Shown: positions 5,854 to 7,441 of the stretch, piece after piece | Position numbering within the stretch: position 1 is the stretch's first letter | How the letters are laid out: every line of letters begins with the position of its first letter | Assembly (NCBI GenBank): GCA_018334525.1 | Contig: JAGXLT010000036.1 | Location: forward strand, 1-7,441 | Direction of reading: 5' to 3' | DNA length: 7,441 nt | DNA from: Gammaproteobacteria bacterium | GTDB taxonomy: Bacteria; Pseudomonadota; Gammaproteobacteria; Nitrococcales; Nitrococcaceae | Translations under genes and position numbers: made by a program | Notes under the pieces: model-generated | What the model was told of the DNA's origin: nothing | The model's database searches: none | What the model saw: only the letters and a program-made list of their open reading frames with translations

Positions 5854-7377
5854 ATGATCGGCCCGATCAGTTTGTTGGTCGGATTGAATATTCTGCTGGT
5901 GGGTGTTCTCTGGTGGTTGCCAGCGGGCGCAGAGCCCTCTGCATTGCCGCTGCTGGCGCTTGAGATCCCCTTGTTAGTGGCCGGGCTTATGCTGTTGCGC
6001 GGCAAGTTTCAGCGTTATGGCATTGCGCTTGTCGCCTGCGTTTTTATCGTTGGTATTTTGCTGGGCTTCTCTGAGCTTGGCGCGCAGTGGGCGCTGGGCC
6101 GTGGGCTTGATCTATCCGCTGATTTGCCATTGCTTATCTCGGTGGTTCACCTGCTTGAGGGTGCAATGGGCTGGGGGTTGACTCTTTTCGTCGTGCTTTT
6201 GAGCGCTTTGGTGTTGTTGGTCCTGGCTGTTGGTCTGACGCGGGGGCTGGCATGGTCTGTCCAAAAGGGGCGCCCTGCGGTGGGTGCCGGGTTGCTACTG
6301 TTGCTCGGTGGTGTTTGGTTTGGTCAGCAAATGCTGGGTGGTGGGTTGCTGGGCGTGCCGTTGGCGGCACAGGTTTATAACCAGGCGAATGCCGTTATCG
6401 CTGCTGATCAGGATCGAATCAACTTCACCCAAACCCTGCAAGAGCATCGGAAGCCGACTGCGGCCCTGTCTCGATTAAAGGGGCGAGACGTCGTGGTTGC
6501 TTTTGTCGAATCTTATGATGCAGCGTCAGCGGATACAGCCAGCGGCATTGAGTCAATGGCTGACCGGCTTAAAGCAGACGGTTTGGGCGTGGCCACTGCG
6601 CGGTATGTATCACCGATCTCCGGGGGGCAGTCCTGGCTTGCCCATGCAACATTTCTGACCGGGCTCACCATTAATAGTCAGCAACGCTATGAGCAGTTTC
6701 TGGAATGGGGTGGCCATTCATTGATAACCGACTTTCAGCGCGCCGGCTATCAGACAGCTGCCGTCGTGCCAGCTATTGTTGGTGACTGGCCAGAGGGCAC
6801 TGCCTGGGGGTTCGATGCCGTGTTTGATGCTGCCAGTATTGACTATGCGGGCCCCCGGCTTGGCTGGGCCACCATGCCGGATCAGTTCACCTGGCATTAC
6901 TTTAGCGAACAGGTGCGTGAGCCCGCCGCGGCACCATTGTTTACCCAAATCGCCTTAATCAGTAGCCACGCGCCCTGGACACCGGTGATTGAGTTAACCG
7001 ACTGGTCAACAATCGGTGATGGGAAAGGCTTTTCTCGCTGGGCAGACGCAGGTCCATCTGCGCTTTCGGTTTGGAGCAATACGGAAACACGCCAAAGGTA
7101 TTATTCAAAGTCGATTGATTATGCACTTAATGCGGCCATTGAATGGGCGTTGTGCGATTTAGACGATGGCGTGCTCATCTTAATGGGGGATCATGCACCC
7201 GCGCCGCTGGTGGATGGTAAGCGGCCTTCACGATCGGTGCCGGTGCATATCATAACAACGGATACCAGTTTACTTGCCGAATTTGAGCGACAGGGATTTG
7301 AGCCCGGCGTGATGGCGGCTGATAAAGCCATTGGCCAATTTTCTGATCTTCGTGGGTTGTTGCTTGAGGTGTTTTAA
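5854..7377 (+). CDS. Membrane-anchored sulfatase/alkaline-phosphatase-superfamily protein (LtaS/OpgB-like fold)
   Basis: This is a 507-residue protein with about five hydrophobic segments (roughly 4-24, 30-48, 55-75, 92-128 possibly as two, 141-160), followed by a large soluble domain expected in the periplasm. Related proteins transfer or hydrolyse phospho-groups on lipids, glycans or lipopolysaccharide; the substrate here cannot be read from sequence. Superfamily signs in order are VVVAFVESYD (metal-ligand position E219), SGGQSWLAHATFLTGL with S260 at the nucleophile position, SSHAPW (H372) and LILMGDHAPAP (D446, H447). The nucleophile position is usually threonine in LtaS-like enzymes; serine here is a variant. 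The gene starts 3 nt after the lon stop, with CAGGA (5839-5843) 10 nt before ATG 5854 inside the lon end, so translation may be coupled and the two are probably co-transcribed. Fold and topology are fairly sure; the function is unknown. Confidence 0.85.
   Translation: MIGPISLLVGLNILLVGVLWWLPAGAEPSALPLLALEIPLLVAGLMLLRGKFQRYGIALVACVFIVGILLGFSELGAQWALGRGLDLSADLPLLISVVHLLEGAMGWGLTLFVVLLSALVLLVLAVGLTRGLAWSVQKGRPAVGAGLLLLLGGVWFGQQMLGGGLLGVPLAAQVYNQANAVIAADQDRINFTQTLQEHRKPTAALSRLKGRDVVVAFVESYDAASADTASGIESMADRLKADGLGVATARYVSPISGGQSWLAHATFLTGLTINSQQRYEQFLEWGGHSLITDFQRAGYQTAAVVPAIVGDWPEGTAWGFDAVFDAASIDYAGPRLGWATMPDQFTWHYFSEQVREPAAAPLFTQIALISSHAPWTPVIELTDWSTIGDGKGFSRWADAGPSALSVWSNTETRQRYYSKSIDYALNAAIEWALCDLDDGVLILMGDHAPAPLVDGKRPSRSVPVHIITTDTSLLAEFERQGFEPGVMAADKAIGQFSDLRGLLLEVF
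5895..5902 (+). other. Chi-type octamer GCTGGTGG
   Basis: This is an exact copy of the E. coli Chi sequence on the plus strand, within the membrane-hydrolase gene. In E. coli it acts on RecBCD arriving from its right-hand side. Whether this organism uses the same octamer is not known; the RecC encoded in the same window keeps most Chi-recognition positions. Confidence 0.45.
7206..7213 (+). other. Chi-type octamer GCTGGTGG, second copy
   Basis: Second exact GCTGGTGG on the plus strand, also inside the membrane-hydrolase gene. None was found by eye on the minus strand. Leucine-valine-rich coding could produce the octamer without selection. Confidence 0.45.
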
Positions 7378-7392
7378 GGCCAAATGGGGACT

Positions 7393-7441
7393 ATGAAAGC
7401 ACAACCGGTATTGATTGTAGGCGGTGGCATGGTGGGGGCAG
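7393..7441 (+). CDS. FAD-dependent monooxygenase N-terminus, probably UbiH/COQ6 family (runs off window)
   Basis: Only 16 codons are visible: MKAQPVLIVGGGMVGA. The hydrophobic strand followed by GGGMVGA is the GxGxxG dinucleotide-binding turn that opens FAD-binding oxidoreductases. This exact wording is common in the UbiH/UbiI/UbiF (COQ6) hydroxylases of ubiquinone synthesis, though other flavoproteins share it. ATG 7384, in frame, is an alternative start that adds three residues; TAAGG (7375-7379) could serve either start. The gene begins 15 nt after the stop of the membrane-hydrolase gene, so it is probably in the same transcript. Confidence 0.75.
   Translation, partial: MKAQPVLIVGGGMVGA

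Overview
The window looks like chromosomal DNA of a gammaproteobacterium outside the enteric group. The signs are a RecBCD-type recC, a UbiH/COQ6-like flavoprotein start, a LonA protease behind a sigma32-type promoter, and middling GC by eye (not computed). I cannot name the genus. Nearly all of the window is coding; there is no tRNA, rRNA, CRISPR array or insertion-sequence end, and no convincing terminator.

Layout, left to right. Positions 1-2280 on the minus strand hold the first 760 codons of recC, which runs off the left edge with no stop. Positions 2281-2445 are a divergent intergenic region with two small CTCA/TGAG inverted repeats. Positions 2446-3420 (+) encode an Rpn-family PDDEXK nuclease/transposase-like protein. 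Positions 3421-3477 form a dense control region: a near-consensus sigma32 heat-shock promoter and a 10-bp perfect inverted repeat that contains the lon Shine-Dalgarno. Positions 3478-5850 (+) encode a complete LonA protease, probably not the housekeeping copy found beside clpX. Three bases later, 5854-7377 (+) encodes a membrane-anchored alkaline-phosphatase/sulfatase-superfamily protein. Positions 7393-7441 (+) are the first 16 codons of an FAD-binding protein, probably a ubiquinone-pathway hydroxylase.

How the genes relate: recC and rpn are divergent and both act on DNA, in double-strand-break repair and in nuclease-promoted recombination. The plus-strand genes rpn, lon, the membrane hydrolase and the flavoprotein are tightly packed and could be co-transcribed, with lon and what follows also having a heat-shock promoter of their own. 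The most interesting point is the lon leader. Read-through RNA from rpn should fold so that the lon ribosome binding site is buried. RNA started at the predicted heat-shock promoter would lack the left arm of that hairpin and leave the site free. This is inference from sequence and is testable.
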